Source of the DNA: Arctopsyche grandis
Lineage: Eukaryota; Arthropoda; Insecta; Trichoptera; Hydropsychidae
NCBI RefSeq assembly: GCF_051622035.1
Contig: NC_135356.1
Coordinates: 19,085,685-19,149,684 of the forward strand
DNA length: 64,000 bases
Reading direction: 5' to 3'
Shown here: piece after piece, positions 33,792-46,600 of the stretch
Position numbering within the stretch: the stretch's first letter is position 1
Layout: each line of letters opens with the position of its first letter
Program-made: the position numbers and the translations under genes
The notes under the pieces: model-generated
What the model saw: the letters and a program-made list of their open reading frames with translations, nothing else
The model's database searches: none
Told to the model about the DNA's origin: nothing

Positions 33792-34125
33792 AGCGACAAT
33801 GACGAACAACAACCACTCATTCTCTCAACAAAACCACTCAACAGCGTGGGATTGGGGGGAGAGGAGGCGGAGGATTATGGAAATTCTTAAATAATTATAT
33901 ATATATATATTTGTGTGTGTATAATTAATTGATAAAAATATATGTACTAGTCGGGATAAGTTTCGCTTGAATTTGCCTCCGGCCCGTCGGTGGGTCTCAG
34001 TATTTATTTTGCACCGTGCATTGTTTGCCCGCGAGTTGGACAGCCCTGACTTGATTTGTCGAGACTGTCGGACCCCCACACGACTGTCGCATCCTTTTCA
34101 TTGTATAAAGTTTTCATTTTACTAT

Positions 34126-34156
<31 letters not shown>

Positions 34157-34895
34157 CATTTTTACTAACACAATAATTATATTATTATTATATTCAACAC
34201 AAAATCGCCAGCTTCCTATATACGCTGTGCTTGAACGAAATAAGATCGTTAATGGTAGAAGATCTCGTGGTTAAAAAATTATTTATTGTTTTATTTTACA
34301 AATTATTTTTTTTTCTTATTCTTTATATGCGAAGGGTTCGATGTTGAGTGTGTGCGTCGGTCACATTGCCCTTGTGGTCGTCGCACACGATCCGCACTGC
34401 CAATTACTTCGCGACTAACCCTATACATTTTTTTCTTTTGATTTTTAATTGTAATCTTTTAGTTTACGCTGTGTTATTATATAGTATGACTGAAAATAAG
34501 TGTGTTATCTTAATTAAAAATTATAATGAAAGTATTCGATTGTGTTTTATTGGATACGCACACAAACTTCACAAACACACAATATACATACATATACATA
34601 TATACAAAATGTTATACACAAAATACTATAATAATTTGATCAAGTTTCTAAAGAGCGTTGCTTTTGTTTGCGTTGATAAAACTTTGGCGCGGATTTGCGA
34701 TTGCTATCATTTACAAATTTTAAACATGAATTATTTATCATCAATTCTCGTTAAATGAACTCTCCGTTTCAATACTTGTATCTTCGGCGTGGTACTGGGA
34801 TCATCATAGTAATCATTCCATAAACATTTTCCAATATCTTTCCATACACTTTTAATTCAATATTTATTAAATGCAAATTAATTATTTCAAATAAA
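33792..34895 (+). other. ple: TH 3' UTR and candidate poly(A) sites
   Basis: No canonical AATAAA was seen before 34,890; an ATTAAA lies at about 34,512. A (TTA)n tract is at 34,126-34,152 and a long T-run at 34,304. The transcript end is inferred and could use a non-canonical signal earlier. The plus-strand ORF at 34,348-34,758 has no domain and is probably untranslated 3' UTR. Confidence 0.4.
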
Positions 34896-34926
34896 ATTAC
34901 TATCCTAGAATTTTAGATATAAATAT

Positions 34927-35461
34927 GGTACAAAACGCGCAATACGGTATAAAATCTGTATTATCAGTTTTAGTACATTTTATCTAGCGTTTTAGATAAT
35001 TCATATTTGAATACAAACTAACTATTATATATATGTTTTTACAGGCAGCAAAATACAGTTTCACTAGGCTCGCCAGTAATTATATTCGCCAGTAGTATTA
35101 GGTTTGACAATTAAGATTTTTTTAATGCGCTAATATTACTTTGCGATTACGATTGCAAATTATGGGAGAGAGTTTTAAATTGCGATAGCCCGAAGAGTGT
35201 ATTCAAAGTAAAATGTGACTTTCCGACTAAAATTACTAGTCAAGTGTCGTTTTACGAAAAGCATTACTGTGAATGAAATACATCAAAATCAGATCGCATT
35301 GAAAGCCAAGGTTATGTGAATCATATACAAAAAGAAACGAAATGCAATGAAGAACAGAAAACATATTGACTGATCCTGACCAGTCAGATTGTAAATCCAT
35401 TGCGTCATATGAAATAACTACGTGGTATAGATGAAACACATTTTAACTAGTCAAAATATAT
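34927..35461. repeat. Direct repeat flanking TH, right copy
   Basis: Partner of 22,464-23,012 in the same orientation, with the same order of blocks and the same final AACTAGTCAAAATATAT. It includes the minus-strand ORF at 35,236-35,439, which is not a gene. Confidence 0.75.
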
Positions 35462-36418
35462 CACAGCCGGTAAATACACTGTAACATAGATGTACTATAT
35501 GTAACTTATTAAATCGTGGAACACATGAATTATTTTCACATTCATTCAATAGTATTATATGTATATGAAAATTGAAATTTAGCGCGACATTGTATCTATA
35601 ATTTATAAAGCGACTGGTGTTTTACGTATATATTTATGTACATATATCAAAAATCGTCAAGGCATGTTTCATAGCGCTGTTATATCATATAAAATGTTAC
35701 ACGCCGATGTGTTCACGTGTGCGATTTAATTTTTTCCTATTGCATAATAGCCGATTGCGCAAGAAAAAAAAAATGGCATTGACATAGACGAAATGATAAA
35801 ACCAGATTTTCCAGGTGTCAACAGGCAAGAACCGTTAAGGTAAACAAGGTCTCGCACTACTTGTGTGTGTAATTATCTAATGATAATAATCAATGAACGA
35901 TTTGCATAAATCAATCTCACGCCAAAGCGTGATCAAGTCGCTGCGATTGAAATAAAATAAAAATAAATGAAACGTTGACTTTTAAATTCACTTTCAAATC
36001 ACGACTGGATTGAGTTTATTCCGGATAAAATTTTACGCTGAAAACTTAGCGGTTTTCCTTTTTATATACATACATATGTATGTACTTATATGACGTCAAG
36101 TATGATAAGGGGCAGATTTACGATATTGGTTTTAATAATCCTGAATTCTCGCATAAATTTATCGTAAGTATATTGCCGGGTCCAATTTCCTAATTGCGTA
36201 ATGAATGTTACTTTGTAAATATGAGAAAAAAAGTGAAAACATAAATGAATCACGAATTGTAAATTAGTGAAAGATCTATTTGAGAAGTTTTTTTCTTCAA
36301 AATCCATTTACAACGCTGACATGACGTTCCAAAATTGCGTCGGGCTGGGAAATGCATCGAAAATGAAGTCAAAAGGTAATAATTAGGTGCATATATTAAA
36401 GACTTTACAGTGATTTCA
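35462..36418. other. Intergenic, nothing recognised
   Basis: AT-rich; a palindromic TACATACATATGTATGTA lies at about 36,066. No coding exon is seen. Confidence 0.45.
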
Positions 36419-36784
36419 TACTAGCAATGAAAGTATACTTTCACTGTTTTAGGGAATTCATTTTTCGAATACTTTACATTTATTCCTGCTACTTCTATTA
36501 GTGTTGTGTCTTCTTCTTCAGTGTATAAATTTTTAATTACATTAGAAGGCTAATTTGATGACAATTGATGAAAATTTTCCAATTTTATGTAAATACAGCT
36601 TCATAGTGGGGACCGTTTGATTTCTGAATGGAATGCCATATTTCTAATAAATTGGGCAGTCCTCAATCATTTCTTCCAATTGGTAATGTTATGATCTACC
36701 CATAGCATCCAAGTTGACAGCATGTCTTCAATGTCCTACTTTGTTGAAAAATGCCGAGTTGGGGAAAGTATACTTCTACTAGTA
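36419..36784. mobile_element. MITE-like element with TACTAG ends
   Basis: The left end TACTAGCAATGAAAGTATAC faces a right end GAAAGTATACTTCTACTAGTA, which makes an imperfect terminal inverted repeat of about 23 bp. The internal block GAATGGAATGCCATATTT recurs at 61,898-62,050, a second incomplete copy. No clear target duplication was found. Confidence 0.55.
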
Positions 36785-37680
36785 AAAGCATAATTTCAAT
36801 GGGAAGTACAGATTCATTGTAACATATGATATATAGATATAATATATTATATTTGTTTTCTAGCATGCGATTGAATGTAATGGAAACCTAATGAAATTCC
36901 TAAAGATAAAACCGTTTTAAAAATTACACATGGGTTACTAGGAAAATAATAAATTGCGGTTGATGTTTTGTTTTTCATTATTTTTAGTGAAAAAGTCATT
37001 TCATCGTGTTCTAGTTGATATCAATCATAGAAAATTTGATTTATTAGTTGCGTTTTTGATTTTTTTACCTATTGGATAAGATGGCCTTGGTCACCGAGCA
37101 GTGTTTCTACTGGCGTACCACAGTTTGGAAACCAATGTTAAAGATATACAAGTGCATCTAATTTATGAAAGTATTTGGTTTGTATAAATACATTGTGATT
37201 TAAGGTATAACAAAATAAAACAATACAAAAACAAATGTGGTCAATTCATTGAAAATACATACATATGTACGTACTACTATATTTCAAATTAAATGTTTCA
37301 TTTGATGATCATATACTAGTTCTAACACTTGAATAATATAAATGTAGGTACTTAAGCGAACCGGGCCTAGAGATTTAATAGTTAGAATAGCTCGTTTTAT
37401 AATTTTACGACAGTAACTTACCGTCATTTCATAATAAGTTATGATTACTAAGCGGTGAGGTAATCTTCTAGATTTTAATAAAAACGATTAAATGCTAAAG
37501 AGTATATAATTGAATGAACATTTCACTTTCATAACTACTAATTTTGGTAATAAAAAAACATATAAGAAAAATCCATTGCATTCAACGTTTATTATTTTTG
37601 TTCTTCTAAATTAAAAATTATTTAATTCAATAGCCAAACTGTAATGATGTAATCAACGACATCATTTTATAATATGATTT

Positions 37681-37800
37681 ATGATTGGGCCTGGATGCGA
37701 TATTTTCCACCATAGTGAGCGTGGGTTATTGGATATTATTCTAACCTATTTGTCTGGTAGCCTGCGCTCATCATTATTTTTGATCTTCTCTCTTACATTT
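37681..37800 (+). pseudogene. Non-LTR retrotransposon ORF2 C-terminal fragment
   Basis: Reads CDIFHHSERGLLDI followed by LTYLSGSLRSSLF. The same protein segment is encoded on the minus strand at 43,880-43,960 (CDIFHLSERKLSDI...LSGSLRSSLF). This is the C-terminal tail of the LINE family whose 3' end is repeated across the window. Confidence 0.6.
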
Positions 37801-37989
37801 GTGCCTCGCAGGGATATTTCGTCATATATTATACTAGTGGTTTTACCCAGCTTCACTTGGTATTTGTAATCTAATAGTAAACATTAATTTGTTTTTTTAT
37901 TAAATTTGTTTGAATCGAAAAGAAAATATATTTAACGATATCGATATCGACGTCATATAAATTGTTTTCGATGTTTTCGAAGTTTGCTC

Positions 37990-38094
37990 CCAGCCAAACT
38001 TTACTTACATATTTATTTATTTTTTATTTTATTTATTTTTATTCTAAACAGACCATTGTGCCATAACAGGAATTCCTAAAGCGCCACAATGGTC
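37990..38094 (-). mobile_element. LINE 3' end with terminal hairpin, copy A
   Basis: Stem GACCATTGTG at 38,051-38,060 pairs with CACAATGGTC at 38,085-38,094. It is followed on the minus strand by a (TAAA)n-like A-rich tail (seen on + as TTTATTTA at 38,005-38,040). The structure matches 42,768-42,811 and 61,727-61,768. Confidence 0.65.
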
Positions 38095-38549
38095 AAAAAA
38101 CATAACACAAAAAAAAACAAAATAACAATTAAACACAACGAAAATAATACACCCATCAATTATACATAAAAAAAATACATTTGAACATAAACATAAATAC
38201 ATCCATACATAAACATAAAAAACAGCATTTAATAATAACAGATAAAGTAAAAATATCAAATAAAAAATATATATGTACTAAGGCTTCTAATCCCGGGATC
38301 CCGGTGCTTTCTGGTACTGTGAATCTCGGTGCTGAAACTAGTCTGAATACCGGGATTACGGTGGGATGAGCAATGACAGTCATAGTCCATTTGTTTGCCA
38401 CCCGTTTCGACACCGGCTTGCCGTTTCCACGAAATGGTATGAACGGAATTCTGTGTGAGTGTCTATATGTTTATTGTGTTTCCTACATTTGTGTTCAATT
38501 TGTATTGAAAATGCTCATAGCCGGTATGTGTGAACGTGTATGTACATAC

Positions 38550-39478
38550 TAGGGTTTCTGATTTCCCGGACTTTTTCAATTCCCGGGACACGGGACGGAG
38601 CTCAGGATCGTTCCCGGGATTCCCGGGATCCCGGGACACATGTAAAAAAAACTTTTTTTTTTTAATTTAATATATTTTTTATTAATAAAAAAATATTTAT
38701 TTATTTACAAAACAATACATAATATACCTTTTAACTTGAAAAAATGTAAATATAAAAGTGAACTTATTTAAAGTAGCTTTTTAAAAATACTAAAATATTA
38801 AGTCTAATTCTAGATTTGGTACAAAAATTTCCAGCAATGGAAAAAACTCTTTTAGTTTCGGTCGAAGTTGGTTTTATTGTTAAAAGGGACGAAAACAATT
38901 TTTAATTACCTCTTCTTATTTTAAATTATCTGTTTTTTCTCCTGTCAGCATGTATATTTTAATTTCTTTTTTAAAGTCAATGTTATTTTTATTTACGTTA
39001 TTTTGTATATTCGTCTTTGATAAGTCCTTATTTAATTCTTCATTAATCGTCAGATACACAAGTGTTTAATCTTCATCCGAATCTACAAGAGTTACTTCCA
39101 TCGTGGAATCGTCAATACAATAAGGATATACTCGCTTCATAATAGTTTCACCGTAGGATATATGTACATTCGCTATTATTACAACATTTAAATAATGTTT
39201 TGTTCAGTATAATATCAGAATTATTTAACATTTGTGTAAAAAAATCAGTTTTATGCTTTTTCTTTCTTCGATTTTAATTTTTGAGAATATTTTACGATTC
39301 TTGGTGTATTTGATTTATTATTTCCCTTCGTGAAGTCGTGAAAATGTTGTATGTTTTCATGATTTTTTTAAATCCAATTCCCGGGATTAAAGATAAGAAT
39401 TCCCGGGACACGGGACAACAAAAATTTCGTGAATTCCCGGGAATGTCTGTCCCGGATCGACCCGGGTCAGAAACCCTA
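38550..39478 (-). mobile_element. hAT transposon, deleted, with perfect 8-bp TSD
   Basis: The terminal repeats TAGGGTTTCTGA and TCAGAAACCCTA bound 929 bp. The element is flanked by identical octamers GTACATAC at 38,542-38,549 and 39,479-39,486. Both subterminal regions are rich in CCCGGGA motifs. The interior encodes a decayed hAT transposase tail on the minus strand. A perfect target duplication suggests fairly recent insertion. Confidence 0.9.
38767..38893 (-). pseudogene. hAT transposase C-terminal dimerisation domain remnant
   Basis: Minus-strand reading PTSTETKRVFSIAGNFCTKS continuing RIRLNILVFLKSYF matches the conserved hATC domain (the pattern P.TS...ERVFS.AG....K.R..L.......FLK). No intact frame leads into it, so the element cannot make an active enzyme. 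Confidence 0.8.
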
Positions 39479-39486
39479 GTACATAC

Positions 39487-39600
39487 ACATGTTCGATTAT
39501 CGAATTTGGTTTTTTATCCTTGTTATATTCCTCAAATAAATAGATAAAGTCGTAGGTTCACAAATTCACATCCGAATTTTGTACATAAAGTAAATGTAAT
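39487..39600. repeat. Old repeat also found beside the PIF element
   Basis: TTATATTCCTCAAATAAATAGATAAAGTC and the following CACA..CCGAATTTT resemble 16,945-17,000. The hAT element at 38,550 inserted next to this older repeat. Confidence 0.5.
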
Positions 39601-39909
39601 TGGAGTTTTTTTTTATATTAGGTGGATTGTTTGGATGAATAATTACTAGACGGTACAAACTATTTGTAAAAAACGAATCACTGAATCAAAGCGATGTTTT
39701 TTACTTTATTTAATTAAATTTTCGGATGTGTTTTATTTAATCTTAAAAATTTATGGATGCTAACCGAAAACTTAAAGAATGTAGCCAAAATCTGAAAACT
39801 AGTACGCCAATTTGGGAGTATTTTTTGCGTGAAACATCGGGAGAGTTTGCAAAATGCAATTGAACGTTTTTGAAATATGAAAACATGCAATTGAACTTTT
39901 TTTCTTATA

Positions 39910-39990
39910 CATTTGAAATCCCGGTGCTAGCACCGGGATCCCGGGATCCCGGGATTGGAAATTCCCAGCACCGCAATCCCGGTTCACAAC
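39910..39990. mobile_element. CCCGGG-rich transposon end fragment
   Basis: GATCCCGGGATCCCGGGATT motifs resemble the subterminal region of the hAT at 38.55 kb and a block at 38,283-38,370. It is probably a solo end of a related element. Confidence 0.4.
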
Positions 39991-41014
39991 ATTTTGTATC
40001 AAAATTTAGTAAAAAAAACACTTATTTTTTCGGGTTTGCTGCAAATGATTGCAAACTGCTCGGCTGCATGCTCATTTCGATTGAATTTCAGCATGTACGA
40101 AAGACGAGATATTCATGGGGTTGCGCAGATGACGTTTCGATGTACATTGATTATTGGCAATTCTTAAAATTGAGTTGGATCTTTCTGGCAAGTTTAAAAT
40201 GGCAAAAGCCGAGACAAAATTATGAAATGAGCATGCGCTCGCTTGGTTTGCAGCGCAGGGTTTTTACATACCTCCTTTACATTTCACTTACAATAAAAAT
40301 TCAGGAAAAAGTAAATGGAGCCTCCGCCATTACGATAGAGATAAAATATCGTATAAGAAGGATTTCAGGTCCGAAGATTTTTAATCTCGGCGACAGTTGG
40401 TAGTCATTAATTTTATACATAGATGGCAGTAGTAAAAAAAATATTGGTTTTTTTTATTCAAAATAATAATTTAATATACAAATTATACAAGAGGTATGTT
40501 TTTAAAAAACTTTTTTTTAATTAAATGTTTTTTTTTTATTTGCAAATGCATTTGTATTCATAGTCAATCAGTATGCTTTTCAATTCTATTATAATATAGA
40601 ATAACTAGAAATTATTTAAAAATTCTGTCAAATTATTTTCTATATAAGATATGGCCGCCTTTGTGGAAGTTCCGTGATTTTAACTGTAATAAATAAGCTG
40701 TTGATCATTTGTTTTTTAATTATATTAAGTTATTTTTTAACATTACATTATGACACATATTGAAAAGCTTTTCCGCCATTTTTTTTTAATTTTGAGCGAA
40801 AAAACCTTTTAAAATTCAACATATTCAATAAAAAAAAAAAAATATTAATAATAAAAAGGTAGGTATTACATACGTATATTAGTTATTGATATAAATTATA
40901 AAAATATTTTGAATTAATTACAGGAGAAAAACAAATTTGAATTTTATTAAAGAATTTAGAACTGATTCAAATATGTATAACAAAGAGAATATATTCCCAA
41001 CAGAATGCATATTT
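39991..41014. other. AT-rich spacer; possible poly(A) region of minus exon
   Basis: Nothing coding is recognised. On the minus strand an AATAAA lies at about 40,940, suitably placed 3' of the exon at 41,015-41,182. Confidence 0.35.
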
Positions 41015-41182
41015 TTATAGGCTATTTTCCCTTGGGCATGTAACAACAGCCGACCGGCATGTCATTCCTCCTTGTTCTTGGGTTACCGAGGTGTACATAA
41101 GACCAGAGTTGACGTCCTCGAACGAGAAACTAATTACTGGAAATATCTTGAAGCGTTTCTCACGCTCGACAACCAAGTTTTT
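41015..41182 (-). CDS. Orphan terminal coding exon, unknown protein
   Basis: A minus-strand exon of 55 codons plus TAA has the composition of real coding sequence amid AT-rich DNA. It follows TCCTATAG, an acceptor whose pyrimidine tract is weak, and begins KNLVVEREKRFKIFPVISFS. It continues FEDVNSGLMYTSVTQEQGGM, contains two cysteines near the end and stops at ENSL. Entry is phase 0, which would fit the phase-0 exit of the SOWAH exon at 48,593, so an alternative SOWAH 3' end is possible; it could equally end a separate gene. No domain is recognised. An AATAAA lies about 75 nt downstream. Confidence 0.45.
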   Translation of the reverse strand, partial: KNLVVEREKRFKIFPVISFSFEDVNSGLMYTSVTQEQGGMTCRSAVVTCPRENSL

Positions 41183-42740
41183 CTATAGGAACGCAATATA
41201 TATTTTTAAGTAAAAAACAATCAATTTAAACCTACATCGTGATATTAAATAAGGTTGACAGATGTATATGTATATTACAAAATTGTATTACTTCACCAAA
41301 GGCAGTGTGTATATATTTATACAAAAGTTAAATTTTAATACCATACATGGTAATTTTCAGTTTAATAAAAAGATATAAAGAGCAGATTAACTTGTGGCAA
41401 GTGTAATAACAGTTTTGATATTTGATTGTGGATTAGAATGTGTTGAAGGAAAATGATAATATGAAATGAAAAACTACATACACAAATAAAGCGACATTAA
41501 ACTAACTTAAATATTTGTATGTAGTTGAAGGAGAGTAAAGGGGCTTTGGATGAATTTTGAATTTAATGAAAAAAAATGTTTACGTATTATAATTTAATAT
41601 AAAATTTTGAAACAGACTTTCATTCCTTAAGTGAGATACTTATGCATGTATATATGTATAATATGATATATAAAATAAAGCATAAGTATCTACAAAAAAT
41701 TAAGCCAGTAAAAAAAAACCTTGAAATAGGCGAAAAGTTTAGAGGTTGAAATGAATACATGAAATAAATAATAATAAAAATATATTATAATCGAATTTAA
41801 GCCATTTTTAGTAATATACAATACATATATAAAAGTATGTAAGTAAGTATGTATATATATGTAAAAGATAAAAAAATGGTTCCCAAATTTGCACGATTAT
41901 TGCTTATATAATAATATCAAAGGCATAAATATATTCCTCAATTGATGTGTTGCATGTTTTTTTTAATATAATTTTAGAAACTGTTGAGATTTTTTATGTG
42001 TGCTATTTACATACATACACAGATCTTAATTTTCATTACTGTCATTTAATATCATTTGAAATTTAATATTGTACCAATATAAAAATGTAATTGGATACCA
42101 AATTTAATTATTTTAGATTTTTGAATGGATATTTACAAGTGCATATAAGAAAAATGACTGTCTACATATTTTATTAAATCTATTTAAAAAAAAGTGAATC
42201 AATTAAATCAGTCCCTCCAGTACAGACAAGTCAGCTAACAACAGCTATTTTAAAGTCCCTAAGAAACGACCACCGTTGTTCGCTAATCCTACTTTATTCA
42301 ATGTCATTTTTTGCTTGTGCGGTAAAAAATCCAGAAATTAATTTTTTTACCAAATCGTTGGGCATTCATGGGTTACTTTTTACAAGTAAATTGATTATTC
42401 ATTAACTTTTTCACCACGCCTATAGGGGCTATAATATCGGTTGCTGGTCGATCGGCACGTATCATTATGTCCCTCGGTGAATGCGTGTATTCCAATCAGC
42501 ATACTTACATAAATTAATTATTCAAATATAATGGCATGTTTTTTTCTGCTATGATTTGTCATTATACTGGTATGCGAATATTAGAATATTATCTAAAAAC
42601 TTTTGGACGATTGGAAAAAAGAAGAATCTAAATATTAAGACGTACTAGTATGAAAATAATACGTCATGACATTTGAAATAAATGTATGTATATTGTTGAG
42701 AAAATCTTAAGAAAAATTTATATGTAATTTTGAAACAAAT
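41183..42740. other. AT-rich spacer
   Basis: No exon is recognised. A GC-richer patch at 42,215-42,310 (CCCTCCAGTACAGACAAGTC) has no coding frame. Confidence 0.4.
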
Positions 42741-42749
42741 ACCAAAAAT

Positions 42750-42811
42750 GTATTTATTTAAAGTTTGGACCATTGTAGCATCACAGGAATTTCTAATGCG
42801 CCACAATGGTC
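42750..42811 (-). mobile_element. LINE 3' end with terminal hairpin, copy B
   Basis: GACCATTGT at 42,768-42,776 pairs with ACAATGGTC at 42,803-42,811. The intervening loop CAGGAATTTCTAATGCG matches copy A. The A-rich tail on the minus strand appears as TATTTATTTA at 42,751. Confidence 0.6.
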
Positions 42812-42874
42812 AAAAATATAACAGAAAAGAAAAGAAACAATAATAACTAAAGAAATTGGACATAACAAAAACAA

Positions 42875-43048
<174 letters not shown>

Positions 43049-43184
43049 CTATATACACAAACAACTAATAATAATTACAAATTGTAAAAATGCATAAGAG
43101 GTATGTAAAAAAAAAACAGAAAGGGAATGTCTTATAAAAGAAAAGAGAGAAAGAAAAATAAATATATATATTTTTTTTGATTTT

Positions 43185-44180
43185 TAAATGCTTTTTATTA
43201 TTACGAAATTATGTTCACAATACATCTTATATCTATTTTAATAGCTACTGATCTACTGATCATTTTCTATTTTACAATTTAATTTAATTTGGTTAGTAAT
43301 CACAGTATTATATTATTCTAATGTTAATCTAAAGCATAATAGGAAAAAGAGCTCAAAAACCTATTTACAATCCTTATAAATAATACATCTAATACATAAC
43401 GTTCATAATACATCTAATACATAATATTAATTAAAGACTCTCTAAAGTCGATGACCTAAAGCAGATTGTGTTTAGGTAATCTGTGTGTTATACCTGAAGG
43501 GTATAGACATTTTGTTGTAATCACCGAGACTCTTTACAAGTGTGTTAGTATGGTTATTAGTGATTCTGTCATAGAATCTACTGGTTAGTTTGTTAGTAAT
43601 GTCTGTAACAAACGGAATATTATATATGGCATGCAGTTTTAAAATAAATATAAACATATGTATATGTATGTATATACACAGACAATAATACATTTATAAA
43701 TAATCATAAAAACAATAGCAATTATAATAGCAAATATAAAATATAACATAAGGAATGCCTTGCACCTACAGCCAGTTCCAATAAATAAGAACCAACTGCA
43801 AATACAAAACATCCCTGTGAGGCCCAAATGGAAGAGAGTTAATCAAAATTCCACTCATAAATCACAATCAATCATGAAAACAATGATGAGCGCAGACTAC
43901 CAGATAAATGGGTTAGAGTAATATCCGACAATTTACGCTCACTAAGGTGGAAAATATCACATTCAGTCTCGGCAGCACCGATTTCATTAAGAAGTCGAAT
44001 AGCTCTTGGAATAGGAGCCATTCGAAAAAGAACTGTGCGGGCAGGAGGTTCAACTATCAAATGATATCTCCCACATACGTAATTACTAGGTATATTAAGT
44101 CCCAACTATTCCAGCAACGACGGATATGATGTATTACCACGTAGTAGCTGGAGAACGAAACGAATTAATGAGAAGTTTCT
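43185..44180 (-). mobile_element. LINE copy with ORF2 C-terminus, minus strand (copy 4)
   Basis: The right part encodes, on -, GRYHLIVEPPARTVLFRMAP followed by RAIRLLNEI, the usual HR...Y..P..R..RL.N ending of insect non-LTR ORF2 proteins, then CDIFHLSERKLSDI. The left part is the 3' UTR shared with copies at 11,065, 13,484, 21,870 and 62,360, ending TTTTTAAATG at 43,185. This joins the repeated 3' end to its parent LINE. It is 5'-truncated and inactive. Confidence 0.7.
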
Positions 44181-44919
44181 GCGAAGTTCAAGGGAATTAA
44201 AAATATATGTATGATTGCTTTTTGTGCACGTTCACTTGGTTTTCGGTTTCAATTTACCTATATATGCATTTTGTATGAGTTATAGAATAAATTTGTATAT
44301 ACATAATACACAAAGTATGTACATATACATATGTATACACTGTGTATAAGAAATACGATTTATATTTATGTACATACATATTTAATCTATAAAAAATAAT
44401 TCTATAGAAAACAGAGGATAGAAATAATAATACAACGAGTTTATTTTCGATCAAAAATCATGTATTTAAAAATGTGTACATTGATGCATGTGTACTCGAT
44501 TACAGCTAAAAAAGTAACATAAAATATAGTTTCATATCATTGATATTCCTCCATGAATACATTAAATGAGAAAAGCGAACATTTCAAAAGCGAACAGTGT
44601 TGAAAAATTACATTAAAATATTTTCGTTGTTAACATTCATATTTAAATGATGCATTAAATATAATAATATTAATAAATATACAAAATTGTAAATATTGGA
44701 ATGTGATATGTTTCATTACTCCTAAAATTAGATAATCTATGTGTGGTAGCGTGATATGTCTGGTGACAGATCAAAAACTTTCCATTTTTGCACATTATAT
44801 GTACAATGAGACAAATAAATCAGTTTTTTTAATAATATGTATTCTAACATTTTATTACCTTTCAAATGTTGTAGGTAAATATTTGAATATAAATACTACT
44901 TAACAATGAGGCCTGTTTT
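44181..44919. other. AT-rich spacer
   Basis: No gene or recognised element. Confidence 0.5.
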
Positions 44920-45430
44920 AAAAATTGGTGTACGGCTGTATCGACTCCGACTCATAACATTACTTTATGCTTCGATTCCGACTAGTAAAATCGACTTTTC
45001 TTGCCAACGTATAAAAATGCCACTAATACAAATAATAGTGATTTAAAAAATTAAAAAATCAGTAAAAATCGACATGTAACCTAATGTATTGCATTATTGT
45101 TAATTAAATAGGTATAAATAAAAAGTAAGTACATTCATAGTGTATGTGTATGAATTTCATACACTAACAAATCAATTTTATAAAAAAAAGTATGAGACAT
45201 AGGAAACAATCGGTTATTGACATCAAAATACTTGCAATTCAATCATTTAATTAACAATGTAATTTAAAGCTATGATTTTTATTAAGAAATAAGTCAATTT
45301 AAATTTAATAGTGAATTTCCTGCATTAAAATTGGAAACTCTAGTTGACTAATACCGTGAAAATATGTATTAATTAAGGAAAATAATAAGAAGGAGTCGGA
45401 TTCAGATGATTTTTTACTCCGATTGAAATA
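44920..45430. mobile_element. hAT-like GGAGTCGG element, second copy
   Basis: Shares CGACTTTTCTTGCCAACGTA and the ATTCATAGTGTA.GTGTATG block with 13,900-14,250. The right end GGAGTCGGATTCAGATGATT faces the left GACTCCGACTC. It is longer than the first copy but has no intact ORF. Confidence 0.5.
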
Positions 45431-46600
45431 TTACGAATTTTTAACTTATTATAAGGTGAAGGTGATGTAAGACAGAAATTAATTGACACAAGATACACCT
45501 GAAACACAACACTTGTTTTGTAAGGAAAAGAAAAAGATAATTGTTAAATATCCATCGTTTAAAATTCAAAATTCATTAAAATGTGTTTTTTTTAACAATA
45601 CTAAGTATATCATTTAATTTTGGTTGACAAAAGTAAATTTCAATGGTGAAATAAAAGAATCGAATTCTCATTCTTTCACAATAAAAATTATGACTTAAAT
45701 ATATGTAAATTAATAAACTAAAAGTTGCGTTTTATAAAACAAAAACGTAATATGAAATATATTCCAACACCACAAGCCACATAAACAAAATGAGCAAAAG
45801 GAAAAACTTAACTAAGAGTATATGTATGTATTATATATAACGAAGAAAATGTAAGCTTAACAAATTATTCATTATGAAAATTTTAACGATATACTGCTTA
45901 TAATACTACCTCACAAGTAAAAACCTTAAAGAGATTAAGAAAAGTTAGATGTTCAACTAAACTTAAGAGCAGTAAGAAATATACAGTATGGTTACGATAA
46001 TTTTTGAACACATAACTTAGGAACTGTAAGATATGTATGAGAAAATCTTAAAAGTGAAATTATGCCTTTGCTGTTTAGACATATTGAGAGTTTGCAAAAG
46101 CATATGCATACATACATATATACATACATAATAACAAACAAGAGAAGTTTACATTCAAATTTAAATAAGCGTAATAAGTACAGTAGTAGCTGGTTCATCC
46201 TTAAAATAATTGTATTACATATACATAATTGCATATAGCCTATAAATTGTATTATACATATACGTACATGTGAAATGAATATCTATGAGATTCAAAAATT
46301 AAGGTAAAGTAGTTATAAATATCAATACAGCCAGTTACTATGTAAATCTGGTCAAAATTGGAGCAATATTCAAAAGTTAAAGTTTCATTTGGAATGTATT
46401 ATATTATATTAAGATCACTCTTTTTAAATATATCTCCAAAATTTTCAAATAAATTAAAATTAAATATGTTATTATGATTACCGAGGAAGTAAAATCTTTT
46501 ACTAAAGGTCGAAGGAAATAGGATAAACTAACTGAATCAACTTGTTTTAGAAGTAGGTAGTAAATAAACATTGCTCTCGGTCTTGGCCCAAGTTTTGAAG
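45431..46600. other. AT-rich spacer
   Basis: No gene is seen. Short minus ORFs such as 45,992-46,234 lack any domain. Confidence 0.45.

Noticed and set aside
39870-40403. 177-codon ORF
   Set aside because: Composition and overlap with CCCGGG repeat debris suggest chance; no domain found.
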